A DNA stretch of 64,000 nt from Roseburia zhanii (GTDB lineage Bacteria > Bacillota > Clostridia > Lachnospirales > Lachnospiraceae): NCBI RefSeq assembly GCF_014287635.1, contig NZ_JACOPH010000011.1:32124-96123 (forward strand). The letters are read 5' to 3'. The notes under the pieces are model-generated. The model worked only from the letters and a program-made list of their open reading frames with translations. It was not told the origin of the DNA and did not search any database. The translations under genes were made by a program, and so were the position numbers. Position 1 is the first letter of the stretch, and each line of letters begins with the position of its first letter. Of the stretch, positions 17,923 through 26,544 are shown piece after piece.

Positions 17923-18906
17923 ATGTATGGATTTGGAGATTTAATCGCAATCTTAAAAAAGAGCCCGAAAAAAATTGTTTTCACAGAGGGAACAGATGCA
18001 CGTATCTTAGAGGCAGCTTCCCGTTTATTAGCAAGTAATTTCTTAAAACCGATCTTAGTTGGAAAGGAAGAAGAGATCATTGCTGCATCAGAAGAAAGCG
18101 GATTTAATATCCGTGGAGCAGAGATCATCGATCCTCTGAAGTTTGACAGATTAGATGAGATGATAGATATGTTCTGTGAACTGCGTAAGAGCAAAGGAGT
18201 TACAAAAGAGCAGGCAAGAGGAATCTTATCACAGGCCAATTATTTTGGAACAATGTTAGTAAAAATGGGAATCGCAGATGCACTTTTAGGTGGAGCAACT
18301 TATTCTACAGCAGATACCGTACGTCCGGCATTACAGCTGATCAAGACAAAACCGGGCAACAGCATTGTATCGTCTGTATTTATCATGGTTCGTGCAAGGG
18401 CAACCGGTGATAACGAAGTACTTGCAATGGCAGACTGTGCGATCAATATTCATCCAAACGAGGACGAATTAGCAGAGATCGCAACAGAAGCAGCAGAGTG
18501 TGCAAAGATCTTTGGTGTTGATCCGAAGGTTGCATTCTTAAGCTATTCTACATTTGGTTCCGGAAAAGGTGAAGATGTAGATAAGATGCGTAATGCAGCA
18601 GCAAAAGCGAAATTAAGAGCACCGGAACTTCAGGTTGAAGGTGAGTTACAGTTTGATGCAGCCGTTTCTCCAAGAGTTGCACGTACAAAATGCCCGGATT
18701 CAGCAGTTGCAGGACATGCAAATACATTTGTATTCCCTGATATCAATGCAGGTAATATCGGTTACAAAATCGCACAGCGTTTAGGCGGTTTTGAAGCATA
18801 TGGCCCAATCTTATTAGGATTAAATGCACCGATCAATGACCTTTCCCGTGGATGCAATGCTTCAGAAGTATACTCCATGGCGATCATTACAGCAGCATTG
18901 GCATAA
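17923..18906 (+). CDS. pta: phosphate acetyltransferase
   Basis: The 327-residue protein is the short clostridial form of phosphotransacetylase, interconverting acetyl-CoA and acetyl phosphate in the cytosol. Family marks are the N-terminal KKIVFTEGTDARILEAA, the GGATYSTADTVRPALQ segment and the C-terminal INDLSRGCNASEVYSMA with the conserved SRG. AGAGGAG precedes the ATG. Acetate kinase, which is often adjacent and would complete the ATP-yielding acetate route, is not present here. The gene ends eight bases before the tRNA promoter. Confidence 0.96.
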   Translation: MYGFGDLIAILKKSPKKIVFTEGTDARILEAASRLLASNFLKPILVGKEEEIIAASEESGFNIRGAEIIDPLKFDRLDEMIDMFCELRKSKGVTKEQARGILSQANYFGTMLVKMGIADALLGGATYSTADTVRPALQLIKTKPGNSIVSSVFIMVRARATGDNEVLAMADCAINIHPNEDELAEIATEAAECAKIFGVDPKVAFLSYSTFGSGKGEDVDKMRNAAAKAKLRAPELQVEGELQFDAAVSPRVARTKCPDSAVAGHANTFVFPDINAGNIGYKIAQRLGGFEAYGPILLGLNAPINDLSRGCNASEVYSMAIITAALA

Positions 18907-18913
18907 AAAATAC

Positions 18914-18943
18914 TTGACATATACAGACAAACTGTTATATAAT
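18914..18943 (+). promoter_or_regulatory. strong tRNA promoter
   Basis: TTGACA at 18914-18919 and TATAAT at 18938-18943 with an 18-base spacer. A short hairpin (GCAGGTT/AACCTGC, 18950-18967) lies in the leader before the first tRNA. Confidence 0.85.
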
Positions 18944-18974
18944 AATCGAGCAGGTTCCAAAACCTGCTTCATAT

Positions 18975-19047
18975 GGGATCTTAGCTCAGCTGGGAGAGCA
19001 TCTGCCTTACAAGCAGAGGGTCACAGGTTCGAGCCCTGTAGGTCCCA
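18975..19047 (+). tRNA. tRNA-Val (UAC)
   Basis: A 73-base cloverleaf. Acceptor GGGATCT pairs with AGGTCCC, D-arm GCTCAGCTGGGAGAGC, anticodon stem CTGC/GCAG with loop CTTACAA (anticodon TAC), T-arm with GGTTCGAGCC, discriminator A. CCA is not encoded. Confidence 0.97.
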
Positions 19048-19056
19048 TATATTTAT

Positions 19057-19130
19057 GGCGGAATAGCTCAGTTGGCTAGAGCACACGGTTCATACCCGTG
19101 GTGTCGAGAGTTCAAATCTCCCTTCCGCTA
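19057..19130 (+). tRNA. tRNA-Met (CAU), elongator type
   Basis: A 74-base cloverleaf. Acceptor GGCGGAA with TTCCGCT, D-arm GCTCAGTTGGCTAGAGC, anticodon stem CACGG/CCGTG with loop TTCATAC (anticodon CAT), T-arm with GTTCAAATC, discriminator A. The initiator-type GGG/CCC anticodon stem is absent. A tRNA-Ile with modified CAU cannot be fully excluded. It is nine bases after tRNA-Val and co-transcribed. Confidence 0.93.
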
Positions 19131-19143
19131 CTATTCGTAAGAT

Positions 19144-19178
19144 ACCGGAATTGCTATTATGGCAGTTCCGGTTTTTTT
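19144..19178 (+). terminator. tRNA operon terminator
   Basis: ACCGGAATTGC (19144-19154) pairs with GCAGTTCCGGT (19162-19172), then seven T. Confidence 0.85.
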
Positions 19179-19248
19179 CATCCTATTATATGAATACTCC
19201 AATGCATCCTTTTTTCTTTGTTATATTTCATAAGGACGGTGATCAATT

Positions 19249-20340
19249 ATGATACGCAGACACAGAGCAACCTTTATCATTCTATTCATAACCATTTTCG
19301 TCTATGTACTTTCATGGAAATGCCAGAGGGCAGTAGATTATTACCGCCTGCATATATTCCCGCTTGGAACAAATACATTAGCGAGAGTTCTGTCCGTCAT
19401 ACCTTTTTCCGTCGGGGAAATCCTGATCATAGCAGCAGTTTTCTTTCTGCTGATCAGTTTTATCATAACCATTCTAAAACTTCTATTCCGAAACAAATTC
19501 CAAAAATCCTTCCATATCTGCAGAAAAATATTTAGATTTATCTGTATATGGGTGATCGTGACAGAAACATTTTTCTGTTTTGTCATGTACCATGCATCTA
19601 CAGTAGAAGAAACTTATTTTGCAGATGCAGAGATTGGAGAAGATGCCTTGGTAAATCTCTATGAGATGCTGGTGAATAAGGCAAATGGACTCTCAGAAAA
19701 GATGCAGCGGGATACACAGGGGAATGTCATGTATGATGGAGATCTGTATGCACAGTGTAAAGCAGCAATGCAGAATTTAGGAGAAGAATATCCCTATTTA
19801 AAAGGATATTATCCGAATCCGAAACCGATCGCAAATTCCGGTTTTATGAGCCAGCAGTATTTAGCAGGGATCTATTTCCCATTTACTTTAGAAGCAAATT
19901 ATAATCAGACCATGTATATTATGAACAGACCGGCAACGATCTGCCATGAATTAAGCCATTTAAAAGGCGTGATCTTAGAAGATGAAGCAAATTATTTTGG
20001 ATTTTTAGCCTGTATCCGTTCCGAAGATGGATTTATACAGTACAGCGGATATTTAAGCGTTTTATCTTATGTCAGCAGGGAAGTCAGAAAAAATATTCCG
20101 TTAGAAGTACGGCAGGAAATGACTGAGCCGAATACGCTTGTGCAGAATGATGTTGTCTTTTTGACAGATGAGGCATGGGAAAAAGTAGAAAAAGAGGCGG
20201 TGATCAGTACAGAAACAGCAAATCAGGTAACGGATACATTTTTAGAAAGCAATTTAAAGAGCAATGGGGTAAAAAATGGCATGGAGAGTTACAGTCAGGT
20301 TGTCCGTCTGCTGTTAAAATGGTACGAACATAGTAATTAA
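19249..20340 (+). CDS. DUF3810 membrane protein with HExxH motif
   Basis: The 363-residue protein has three N-terminal hydrophobic segments (about 8-25, 55-82, 95-115), with the rest a soluble domain probably outside the membrane. The domain contains PATICHELSHLKGV followed by EDEANYFGF. That is an HExxH zinc-binding pattern with a downstream Glu, as in membrane-bound metallopeptidases, and matches the DUF3810 family. Peptidase activity is inferred, not shown. AAGGACGGTG upstream supports the ATG. It appears to be a single-gene unit. Confidence 0.8.
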   Translation: MIRRHRATFIILFITIFVYVLSWKCQRAVDYYRLHIFPLGTNTLARVLSVIPFSVGEILIIAAVFFLLISFIITILKLLFRNKFQKSFHICRKIFRFICIWVIVTETFFCFVMYHASTVEETYFADAEIGEDALVNLYEMLVNKANGLSEKMQRDTQGNVMYDGDLYAQCKAAMQNLGEEYPYLKGYYPNPKPIANSGFMSQQYLAGIYFPFTLEANYNQTMYIMNRPATICHELSHLKGVILEDEANYFGFLACIRSEDGFIQYSGYLSVLSYVSREVRKNIPLEVRQEMTEPNTLVQNDVVFLTDEAWEKVEKEAVISTETANQVTDTFLESNLKSNGVKNGMESYSQVVRLLLKWYEHSN

Positions 20341-20351
20341 AACTACATTAC

Positions 20352-20380
20352 TTGACAACTGATACTTTAAATAGTAGAAT
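20352..20380 (+). promoter_or_regulatory. promoter of the nitronate monooxygenase-like gene
   Basis: TTGACA at 20352-20357, 17 bases, TAGAAT at 20375-20380; the start codon lies 46 bases beyond. Confidence 0.75.
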
Positions 20381-20425
20381 AAGATAAAAGTTTACTAAAT
20401 GAACTATTGAGAGAGGTTGTCAAAG

Positions 20426-21526
20426 ATGAACGAATTAAAAATCGGAAATAAAACAGCAAATGTACCTATTATACAGGGAGGCATGGGTGTTGGTGTCAGC
20501 CGCAGCCGTCTGGCAGGAGCCGTAGCGGCGGCGGGAGGCATAGGGATCATTTCTACCGCACAGATCGGATATGATGAAGCCGGATTTTGCACCGATCCAA
20601 AGAAAGCAAATATAACAGCGATCAAAAAGCATATCGCTTTGGCAAAAGCACAGGCAAAGGGCGGGCTTGTCGGCGTGAATATCATGGTAGCGTTAAAAGA
20701 TTATGCAGAGCATGTAAAAGCATCCATAGAAGCAGGTGCAGATGTGATCATTTCCGGTGCAGGACTTCCGGTGTCACTTCCGAAATTGACAGAGGGGACA
20801 GATACCAAGATCGCACCGATCGTATCCACAGAGAAAGCAGCACATGTGATCCTGAAATTATGGGACAGAAAATTTCACAGGACAGCGGATTTTATCGTGA
20901 TTGAAGGTCCGAAAGCAGGCGGACATTTAGGTTTTTCACAGGAAGAATTAGCAGATGCAGACCAGATGGATTATGATAATGAGATCAGAAAGATCATATC
21001 CGCAGTCAGAGAATATGAAGAAAAATACCACAGAGAGATACCGGTGATCGTGGCAGGCGGCATCTATAGCAGGGAAGATGCCTTTCATGCGGCAGAGCTT
21101 GGTGCAGATGGCATACAGGCAGCTACACGGTTCGTTGCAACCGAAGAGTGTGATGCAGACATTGCCTATAAAATGGCATATGTCAAAGCTAAAAAAGAAG
21201 ATGTTGTGATCATCAAAAGTCCGGTCGGAATGCCGGGACGGGCAATTAGAAATCCATTTTTAGAAGAAGTGGCACAGGGAACATGCAAGATCGAAAGATG
21301 CTACGGCTGTCTTGCAAAATGTGATCCAAAAGAGATACCATATTGTATCACTGATGCCCTGATCCGTGCCGTAAAAGGTGATGTGGAGCATGGGCTGATC
21401 TTTGCAGGGGAGAATGTAGAGAAAGTAGATAAGATCAGTACGGTAAAAGCGGTGATCGATGATCTGTCTGCGGGATTTTACAGCGGAGAAAAAAATACTT
21501 TTCATATACTGCCACATGTGGTATAA
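20426..21526 (+). CDS. nitronate monooxygenase / FabK-like flavoprotein
   Basis: The 366-residue FMN-dependent TIM-barrel protein belongs to the NMO / 2-nitropropane dioxygenase family. Signatures are PIIQGGMGVGVS at the N-terminus, GAGLP in the middle, IEGPKAGGHLGF, and VIVAGGIYSREDAFHAAELGADGIQAATRF near the phosphate site. FabK enoyl-ACP reductases share this fold, but no other fatty-acid genes are near, so nitronate monooxygenase-like is the safer call. A cysteine cluster (CKIERCYGCLAKC) near residue 295 is notable. The ATG is chosen over a TTG nine bases upstream because GAGAGAGG is better spaced to it. Confidence 0.85.
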   Translation: MNELKIGNKTANVPIIQGGMGVGVSRSRLAGAVAAAGGIGIISTAQIGYDEAGFCTDPKKANITAIKKHIALAKAQAKGGLVGVNIMVALKDYAEHVKASIEAGADVIISGAGLPVSLPKLTEGTDTKIAPIVSTEKAAHVILKLWDRKFHRTADFIVIEGPKAGGHLGFSQEELADADQMDYDNEIRKIISAVREYEEKYHREIPVIVAGGIYSREDAFHAAELGADGIQAATRFVATEECDADIAYKMAYVKAKKEDVVIIKSPVGMPGRAIRNPFLEEVAQGTCKIERCYGCLAKCDPKEIPYCITDALIRAVKGDVEHGLIFAGENVEKVDKISTVKAVIDDLSAGFYSGEKNTFHILPHVV

Positions 21527-21589
21527 TACTTTTCAAGTATGAACCCGGAGATCCGGTGTCAAAAAAGTAGGAGAAAAGGAGATTTCATC

Positions 21590-21733
21590 ATGAAACACGT
21601 AAAAACATTAAATACAAGAAAATTACAGAATACAATTAAGAAAGGCGGCTGCGGAGAATGTCAGACATCCTGTCAGTCAGCTTGTAAGACTTCCTGTACA
21701 GTAGGAAATCAGACTTGTGAGAATAACAAATAA
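21590..21733 (+). CDS. scfA: SCIFF peptide precursor (six cysteines in forty-five)
   Basis: A 47-residue ribosomally made peptide. The Lys/Thr/Asn-rich leader (MKHVKTLNTRKLQNTIKKGG) is followed by a short core with six cysteines spaced by 2-6 residues (CGECQTSCQSACKTSC and two more turns). This is the SCIFF family, found across Clostridia. The adjacent radical SAM enzyme forms a thioether bond between a Cys and another residue. AAAGGAGA precedes the ATG. The biological role of SCIFF remains unknown. Confidence 0.95.
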   Translation: MKHVKTLNTRKLQNTIKKGGCGECQTSCQSACKTSCTVGNQTCENNK

Positions 21734-21761
21734 GAAAAGAGAATCAGGACTACATAGCACA

Positions 21762-21784
21762 GACCGCCCGCACAGCGTGCGGTC
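21762..21784 (+). terminator. hairpin between SCIFF and its maturase, possible attenuator
   Basis: GACCGC at 21762-21767 pairs with GCGGTC at 21779-21784, followed by a T-rich but broken stretch (GTTTGTG). It could reduce read-through so that the peptide is made in excess of the enzyme. Confidence 0.4.
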
Positions 21785-21831
21785 GTTTGTGCGTTATAGT
21801 TATATCAGGTAGAAAGAGAGGAAATATTGTA

Positions 21832-23193
21832 GTGGTTCATCAGTACAAAAACAACGGCTATAATATTGTTCTGGATGTCAATAGTGGTGCGATCCATGTT
21901 GTAGATGATGTGACATATGATGTCATCGCATTATGGGAAGACCATACAAGAGAAGAGATTGTAGAGCAGTTAAGATCAGACTATGCAGAGGCTGATATTA
22001 CAGAAGCCATGGAAGAAGTAGCAGAGCTTGAAAAAGACGAGGCACTTTTTACCAAAGATGAATATGAGGATTACATCATAGACTTCAAGAAGCGTCCGAC
22101 GGTAGTAAAAGCATTGTGTTTACATATTGCCCATGACTGTAATTTAGCTTGTCGCTATTGTTTTGCAGAAGAAGGGGAGTATCATGGAAGAAGGGCACTG
22201 ATGTCCTATGAAGTCGGTAAGGCAGCTTTGGATTTCCTGATTGCAAATTCGGGCAGCCGGAGAAATTTAGAGGTAGATTTCTTTGGAGGAGAACCGACAC
22301 TGAATTTTCAGGTAGTAAAAGATTTAGTGGCATATGGCAGGGAGCAGGAAAAACTGCATGATAAGAATTTCCGTTTTACATTGACAACAAACGGTGTTCT
22401 GTTAAATGATGAGATCATGGAGTTTGCCAATAAAGAGATGGCAAATGTTGTCTTAAGCATTGACGGACGTAAAGAAGTCAATGACCGTATGCGCCCATTC
22501 CGTAACGGCAGCGGCAGTTATGATCTGATCGTGCCGAAGTTCCGGAAATTTGCAGACAGCAGAAAACAGACAAATTATTATGTCAGAGGAACCTTTACAC
22601 ATAATAATTTAGATTTTTCACAGGATGTACTGCATTTGGCAGATCTTGGATTCAAGCAGATATCGGTCGAGCCTGTTGTTGCACAGGAGACAGATGATTA
22701 TGCGATCAGGGAAGAAGATCTTCCACAGTTATTTGAAGAATATGATAAGTTAGCTGCAGAAATGGTGAAACGGCATAAACATGGAGATGATTTTAATTTT
22801 TTCCATTTTATGATAGATTTAGAAGGTGGTCCATGTGTTGCAAAACGACTTTCCGGTTGTGGCTCAGGAACGGAATATCTTGCAGTAACACCATGGGGTG
22901 ACCTCTATCCATGCCATCAGTTTGTAGGAAATGAAAAATTCTTAATGGGAAATGTGACAGACGGTGTTACAAATACAGCGATCCGAGATGAATTTAAGAG
23001 CTGTAATGTGTATGCAAAAGAAAAATGCCGTAATTGCTTTGCAAGATTTTACTGCAGTGGCGGATGTGCGGCAAACTCATACAATTTCCATGGGGATATT
23101 CATAACGCTTATGATATCGGATGTGCATTACAGAAAAAACGAGTAGAATGTGCGATTATGATCAAAGCAGCAGAAGCATTCGAAGAAGAGTAA
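21832..23193 (+). CDS. scfB: thioether-forming SCIFF peptide maturase (radical SAM/SPASM)
   Basis: The 453-residue enzyme begins at GTG (VHQYKNNGYNIVLDVNSG), 9 bases after AGAGGAAA. This matches the usual family start better than a TTG 45 bases earlier. The N-terminal peptide-recognition region (about 1-85) precedes the radical SAM core with CNLACRYC (CxxxCxxC, 4Fe-4S and SAM site). The C-terminal SPASM-type region carries many cysteines (CGSG, YPCHQF, CNVYAKEKCRNCFARFYCSGGC, GCALQ) for auxiliary clusters. It acts on the adjacent SCIFF peptide in the cytosol. Confidence 0.95.
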   Translation: MVHQYKNNGYNIVLDVNSGAIHVVDDVTYDVIALWEDHTREEIVEQLRSDYAEADITEAMEEVAELEKDEALFTKDEYEDYIIDFKKRPTVVKALCLHIAHDCNLACRYCFAEEGEYHGRRALMSYEVGKAALDFLIANSGSRRNLEVDFFGGEPTLNFQVVKDLVAYGREQEKLHDKNFRFTLTTNGVLLNDEIMEFANKEMANVVLSIDGRKEVNDRMRPFRNGSGSYDLIVPKFRKFADSRKQTNYYVRGTFTHNNLDFSQDVLHLADLGFKQISVEPVVAQETDDYAIREEDLPQLFEEYDKLAAEMVKRHKHGDDFNFFHFMIDLEGGPCVAKRLSGCGSGTEYLAVTPWGDLYPCHQFVGNEKFLMGNVTDGVTNTAIRDEFKSCNVYAKEKCRNCFARFYCSGGCAANSYNFHGDIHNAYDIGCALQKKRVECAIMIKAAEAFEEE

Positions 23194-23195
23194 AG

Positions 23196-23328
23196 GTTAC
23201 TCTTCACTCAGTAGCCAGACATTTACTGTCTGGCTGCGTAAGAAAGTGATTCAGGTGGTGATTTTTGCTTCGCAAGGCGAACTTTCATGCAAAAATCACG
23301 AGTTACTGGTCACGGAGTGAACAGTAAC
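23196..23328. repeat. 133-bp intergenic repeat element, copy 2
   Basis: Second copy of the element at 6781-6913. Terminal repeats are clearer here: the left end GTTACTCTTCACTCAGTAGCC resembles the complement of the right end over about 20 bases with few mismatches. Both copies lie directly after a stop codon region (3 bases after scfB here, 51 after nadE), in the same orientation relative to the upstream gene. Confidence 0.8.
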
Positions 23329-23355
23329 GAGTAAAGGAAAGGAAGAGGTAAGAAA

Positions 23356-25530
23356 ATGAAGAACAAATTTAACAAAGGTCAGGGTATTGCAATGCTCGTT
23401 GTGATCGCTCTGATACTGGGTGGACTGGCATATTACACATCCATCATTCTTTCTTCTACCGGAGTCGGAGAGGACAAGAGTATCAAACTGGGCTTGGATT
23501 TAGCAGGTGGTGTCAGCATTACCTATCAGGTAGAAGATGATAATCCTACCGCAGAACAGATGAGTGATACTATTTACAAGTTACAGAAGCGTGTGGAAAG
23601 CTATAGTACAGAAGCATCCGTATATCAGGAAGGTGATGACCGTATCACAGTTGAGATCCCGGGTGTTACAGATGCAAATGCGATCTTAGAGGAATTAGGA
23701 AAACCGGGTTCCTTAGAGTTCCAGACATCTGATGGAAACACATTTATGACTGGTGACATGGTTGCAGATGCACAGGCAACTTCTTACCAGAATAACATGG
23801 GTAACAAAGAATTTATCGTAGAATTAACACTGACAGAGGAAGGCGCTACCGTATTTGGTGATGTGACATCAGCAAACGTTGGTAAAAACTTACCGATTGT
23901 TTACGATGATCAAGTGATCAGCAATCCGACAGTAAACGAAGCAATCACCGGAGGAAAAGCACAGATCACTGGTATGGAATCTTATGAGCAGGCAGAAGCA
24001 TTAGCATCTAGTATCCGTATCGGTTCCCTTTCCTTACAGCTTAGTGAGTTACGTTCTAATGTTGTAGGTGCACAGTTAGGTAGTGCAGCAATTTCAAGCA
24101 GTTTAAAAGCAGCAGCGATCGGTCTTGCAATCGTTATGTTATTTATGATCATTGTATATTTTGTACCGGGTGTTGCAGCATCTATCGCACTTGCAATTTA
24201 TACATGCCTTGTAGTTGCAACAATATACTTATTTGAGATCACATTAACACTTCCGGGTATTGCCGGTATCATCCTTTCCATTGGTATGGCAGTAGATGCG
24301 AACGTTATCATCTTCGCACGTATCCGTGAGGAGATCGCAAGTGGTAAGTCCGTAGGAACTTCTATGGACATCGGATTTAAAAAAGCAATGTCAGCGATCA
24401 TTGATGGTAACGTAACAACATTGATCGCAGCAGCTGTACTTGGTCTGTTAGGTTCCGGTACTGTAAAAGGATTTGCTTATACATTGGCAATCGGTATCAT
24501 TCTTTCCATGTTTACCGCATTGTTTGTAACAAGAATTATTTTAAATGCATTATTTGCAGTTGGTTTAAGAGCTGAAAAGCTTTATGGAAGATCAAAAGAA
24601 CGTAAACCATTCCGCCTTGTAGAACACAGAGGAATCTTCTTTGCAATCTCTATCGTTGTGATCGCAGCAGGATTTATCGGAATGGGAGTACATGCTTCAA
24701 ATGGTAAGGCATTAAATTACAGCCTTGACTTTATCGGTGGTACATCAACAACAGTTCCATTTGATAAGAGTTACACGATCGAAGAAATTGATGCAGATAT
24801 GGTTCCGCTAGTAGAAGCGATTACCGGTGACAGTGATGTACAGACAACACAGGTACAGGGCAGCAATCAGGTAATCTTTAAGACACGTAATCTGACATTA
24901 GATGAACGTGAGCAGTTAAATCAGACATTTGTAGACAAATATGGTGTAGATGATAAAGAGATCCAGTCTGAAAGTATCAGTTCTACGATTAGTTCAGAAA
25001 TGCGTACCGATGCATTAAAAGCAGTTTTGATCGCAGTTATCTGTATGCTGATTTATATCTGGTTCCGTTTCAGTGATGCAAGATTTGCTGTAAGTGCTAT
25101 CTTAGCACTGGTACATGACGTATTAGTTGTATTGACCTGTTATGCATTGATGCGTATTTCTGTTGGAAGTACATTTATCGCATGTATGCTGACGATCATC
25201 GGATATTCGATCAATGATACGATCGTTATCTTCGATAGAATCCGTGAGAATATGAAAGGCATCAAAGTGAAGGATTCGAATGATTTACGTGAAATCGCAA
25301 ACAAGAGTCTGACACAGACATTGAGCAGAAGTATCAATACCTCTATCACAACCTTTATCATGGTATTTATGTTATGGTTATTAGGTGTTGCTACAATCCG
25401 TGATTTCTCCTTACCACTTATGGTAGGACTGATCAGTGGTTCTTATTCTTCTGTTTGTATCGCAACCCAGTTATGGTTTGTATTTAAACGTAAGATCGGT
25501 AAACACAAAATTGCAGATCCACAGAATTAA
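23356..25530 (+). CDS. secD: fused SecDF protein-export membrane protein
   Basis: The 724-residue protein joins SecD and SecF in one chain. It works with SecYEG to pull exported proteins across the membrane using the proton gradient. The SecD half shows one N-terminal membrane helix, an extracytoplasmic P1 domain and GLDLAGGVSITYQV, then five helices with GIILSIGMAVDANVIIFARIREE. The SecF half starts near residue 410, with LDFIGGT and IIGYSINDTIVIFDRIREN. About twelve membrane helices in total. AGGAAGAGG precedes the ATG. Fusion is usual in Bacillus and many Lachnospiraceae. Confidence 0.95.
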   Translation: MKNKFNKGQGIAMLVVIALILGGLAYYTSIILSSTGVGEDKSIKLGLDLAGGVSITYQVEDDNPTAEQMSDTIYKLQKRVESYSTEASVYQEGDDRITVEIPGVTDANAILEELGKPGSLEFQTSDGNTFMTGDMVADAQATSYQNNMGNKEFIVELTLTEEGATVFGDVTSANVGKNLPIVYDDQVISNPTVNEAITGGKAQITGMESYEQAEALASSIRIGSLSLQLSELRSNVVGAQLGSAAISSSLKAAAIGLAIVMLFMIIVYFVPGVAASIALAIYTCLVVATIYLFEITLTLPGIAGIILSIGMAVDANVIIFARIREEIASGKSVGTSMDIGFKKAMSAIIDGNVTTLIAAAVLGLLGSGTVKGFAYTLAIGIILSMFTALFVTRIILNALFAVGLRAEKLYGRSKERKPFRLVEHRGIFFAISIVVIAAGFIGMGVHASNGKALNYSLDFIGGTSTTVPFDKSYTIEEIDADMVPLVEAITGDSDVQTTQVQGSNQVIFKTRNLTLDEREQLNQTFVDKYGVDDKEIQSESISSTISSEMRTDALKAVLIAVICMLIYIWFRFSDARFAVSAILALVHDVLVVLTCYALMRISVGSTFIACMLTIIGYSINDTIVIFDRIRENMKGIKVKDSNDLREIANKSLTQTLSRSINTSITTFIMVFMLWLLGVATIRDFSLPLMVGLISGSYSSVCIATQLWFVFKRKIGKHKIADPQN

Positions 25531-25549
25531 AGATCAGATATAAAAGATG

Positions 25550-25579
25550 CAGGCTGCCGGAGATACGGCAGCCTGTTTT
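25550..25579 (+). terminator. intrinsic terminator after secDF
   Basis: CAGGCTGCCG (25550-25559) pairs with CGGCAGCCTG (25566-25575), followed by TTTT. Confidence 0.8.
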
Positions 25580-25620
25580 GACTATAGCAAAAACATGACT
25601 TTACTTGAAAAGGAGCAGAC

Positions 25621-25890
25621 ATGGAAGAATGGATCATGGCATATCTCGCCATTATGAATCTCATAGGCATCAGCCTGATGATGATCGATAAGAGAAGGGC
25701 GATCCGTCATGCATGGCGGATACCGGAAAAAATGCTGTTTTTGTGTAGCTTGTTAGGCGGTAGTATCGGGACTTGGGCAGGAATGTATCTGTTCCACCAT
25801 AAGACAAAACACTGGTATTTTGTGATCGGAATGCCGGTAATTCTGATCTTACAGATTGTGTGTGTGACTTATATCCGTACGATATTATGA
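25621..25890 (+). CDS. DUF1294 small membrane protein
   Basis: The 89-residue protein has three hydrophobic segments and the family signature MMIDKRRAIRHAWRIPEKMLFLCSLLGGSIGTWAGMYLFHHKTKH. The DUF1294 group is widespread and of unknown function; the conserved Lys/Arg/His residues between helices suggest a compact integral membrane protein. AAAGGAG lies before the ATG. It appears to be transcribed alone, between the secDF terminator and the transglycosylase gene. Confidence 0.85.
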   Translation: MEEWIMAYLAIMNLIGISLMMIDKRRAIRHAWRIPEKMLFLCSLLGGSIGTWAGMYLFHHKTKHWYFVIGMPVILILQIVCVTYIRTIL

Positions 25891-25985
25891 TAAACAGTGT
25901 ATAAAAAATTTTTTTCCTCACAGAATAATAAAAAAGAAAGTTCTTGCATATGATATTATGAACGACTTATTCTGGGAGGAAAATA

Positions 25986-26486
25986 ATGAAGTATAAAAAT
26001 GTAAGAAAAAAAGTATTTTTTGTGATTTCCATGTTGATCGTCTGTGTGATGGGACAGATACAGGCAGATGCAAAAAGTGCGGATACCTTTATTCCGCAGG
26101 AGTATGTAGCTTACTGCGAGGAGATCGGCAGGGAATATGGGATTTGCCCGGAACTATTAGAAGCGATCATGGAATCGGAATCTTCGGGGAATCCACAGGC
26201 AGGAAATGGTAACTGCAAAGGGTTGATGCAGGTCAATACCCAGTATCATAAAGGACGTATGGCAAAACTCGGTGTAGATGACATATATGATGCAAAAGGA
26301 AATATCCGGCTTGCAGCAGACTATCTGTTAGAACTGTTTCAGCAATATCAGGATATCGGAACCGTACTTATGGTGTATAACGGCAGCAAAAATGCATTAG
26401 AGCGTGGAGAACGTGCTGATTATACGGAATATGCTGAAAAGATCATCAGACGGAGTGAACAATTAGAAAGGGTGCATCAGAAATAA
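25986..26486 (+). CDS. secreted lytic transglycosylase (SLT domain)
   Basis: The 166-residue protein has a signal peptide (MKYKNVRKKVFFVISML, cleavage near ADAKSA). A single SLT/goose-lysozyme-like domain follows, with the catalytic Glu in ESESSGNP (E65 most likely), GLMQVNTQYH and MVYNGS motifs. It cleaves the MurNAc-GlcNAc bond of peptidoglycan in the wall. There is no wall-binding domain, so it is a minimal enzyme. GGGAGG precedes the ATG. The terminator hairpin overlaps its stop codon. Confidence 0.9.
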   Translation: MKYKNVRKKVFFVISMLIVCVMGQIQADAKSADTFIPQEYVAYCEEIGREYGICPELLEAIMESESSGNPQAGNGNCKGLMQVNTQYHKGRMAKLGVDDIYDAKGNIRLAADYLLELFQQYQDIGTVLMVYNGSKNALERGERADYTEYAEKIIRRSEQLERVHQK

Positions 26487-26507
26487 TTGCGTTTCTGATG
26501 CTTTTTT
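26474..26507 (+). terminator. intrinsic terminator overlapping the transglycosylase stop
   Basis: GCATCAGAAA pairs with TTTCTGATGC around an 8-base loop, then six T. Confidence 0.85.
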
Positions 26508-26544
26508 ATTATAATAAAAACCAGTAGATGATAGAGAGGGATAG

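Noticed and set aside
21787..21831. TTG start 45 bases upstream for the SCIFF maturase
   Set aside because: It lies next to the hairpin without a ribosome binding site; the GTG at 21832 has one and matches the usual family N-terminus.
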